From: CAZDKK01 sp964506245
GTDB lineage: Bacteria > Eisenbacteria > RBG-16-71-46 > CAIMUX01 > WJJG01
Length of the DNA stretch: 64,000 nucleotides
Assembly (NCBI GenBank): GCA_964506245.1
Contig: CAZDKK010000019.1
Span: 3,930 to 67,929, forward strand
Direction: 5' to 3'
This document shows, in pieces, positions 63,850 through 64,000 of this stretch. The notes beneath the pieces were generated by a model. The model did not search any database. It saw only the letters and a program-made list of their open reading frames with translations, and was not told where the DNA came from. Made by a program: the position numbers and the translations under genes. Numbering within the stretch: position 1 is the first letter of the stretch; each line of letters opens with the position of its first letter.

Positions 63850-64000
63850 GCCCGATGGGGACGGCGGGTGCGCCTCGCCTGCGCGTGCTCCACCTCGTGG
63901 TGCTGCGCTTCTGGAGTGCCATCGCCTGGCACGCGGTCTCGCTGAGCCTGGCCCTGGGACGGCGCGGGCACACCTGCTGGTTGGGTGGCCAGGAGGGCAC
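63846..64000 (+). CDS. Glycosyltransferase-like protein, 3' partial
   Basis: The first 51 codons of a gene running off the right edge. GTG 63846 overlaps the patatin stop by GTGA, with GAGGAGGG nine bases upstream. The visible protein reads R-V-L-H-L-V-V then A-W-H-A-V-S-L-S-L-A-L-G-R-R-G-H-T-C-W-L, the opening strand-helix-strand of a GT-B family 4 glycosyltransferase (sugar-acceptor domain with a G-H-x-V/C-x-L turn). Too little is visible to name the sugar or product. Confidence 0.55.
   Translation, partial: MSPMGTAGAPRLRVLHLVVLRFWSAIAWHAVSLSLALGRRGHTCWLGGQEG

Overview
This is 64 kb of very GC-rich, densely packed bacterial chromosome carrying about 44 protein genes. I see no tRNA, rRNA, insertion sequence, phage gene or CRISPR array. 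The cell is Gram-negative-like: there are lipoproteins, C-terminal-aromatic outer-membrane barrels, two PorV/UPF0164-like proteins and a periplasmic HtrA. Three secreted proteins end in a FlgD-like Ig domain. Together with a DUF4159/DUF4175 cluster and a B12-dependent ribonucleotide reductase, this suggests a member of the FCB superphylum and its relatives (for example Eisenbacteria, Krumholzibacteriota, Latescibacteria or Gemmatimonadota). That placement is inference; no rRNA is present to confirm it.

Layout. 1-3.5 kb: the end of an outer-membrane-type protein, two related lipoproteins and a small membrane-anchored protein. 3.6-6.2 kb: secD-secF behind a good promoter. 6.3-13.6 kb: a tightly coupled set of a DUF4159 protein, a 1155-aa DUF4175 membrane coiled-coil protein, a TPR protein and a periplasmic protein of the family mislabelled 'asparagine synthetase B'. 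13.7-15.9 kb: an M3 peptidase and a small helical protein. 16-19.3 kb (minus strand): DUF1015-serA-serC. 19.6-25.7 kb: a zinc ribbon, a HAD phosphatase, a bifunctional NAD(P)HX repair enzyme, a HEAT-repeat protein and an HD-GYP-like protein. 25.8-28 kb: a lipoprotein and an outer-membrane barrel. 28-32 kb (minus): nrdJ and a LysR regulator. 32.2-35 kb: mtaB-miaB. 35-40.1 kb: a DUF4149-like protein (minus), then hscB, a degenerate Hsp70, nrnA and folE. 40.2-47.5 kb: a type II GAPDH-like enzyme (minus), a class V aminotransferase, a membrane Ser/Thr kinase with a PD40 propeller (minus) and a B12-type radical SAM protein. 47.5-54.5 kb (minus): a large secreted protein, a TrmJ-like methyltransferase, a YhcC-like radical SAM protein and HtrA. 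54.7-64 kb: a putative secreted glycoside hydrolase, then (minus) a four-repeat secreted protein, a PorV-like barrel and speA, and at the right edge a patatin lipase overlapping the start of a glycosyltransferase.

Best candidates for undescribed biology. (1) The DUF4159-DUF4175-TPR-'AsnB-like' operon downstream of secDF looks like an envelope machine of unknown function. (2) The HEAT-repeat protein and the adjacent HD-GYP-like protein appear to share an N-terminal domain, suggesting a two-protein signalling module. (3) An HscB with an N-terminal zinc knuckle, like that of metazoan HSCB, is paired with an Hsp70 whose phosphate-2 loop is destroyed. (4) An 832-aa secreted protein is built from an ancient internal duplication. 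Several divergent or isolated genes have recognisable TTGAC(A/C)-type promoters, two of them overlapped by palindromes. Two convergent gene pairs share a single CTAG as both stop codons.
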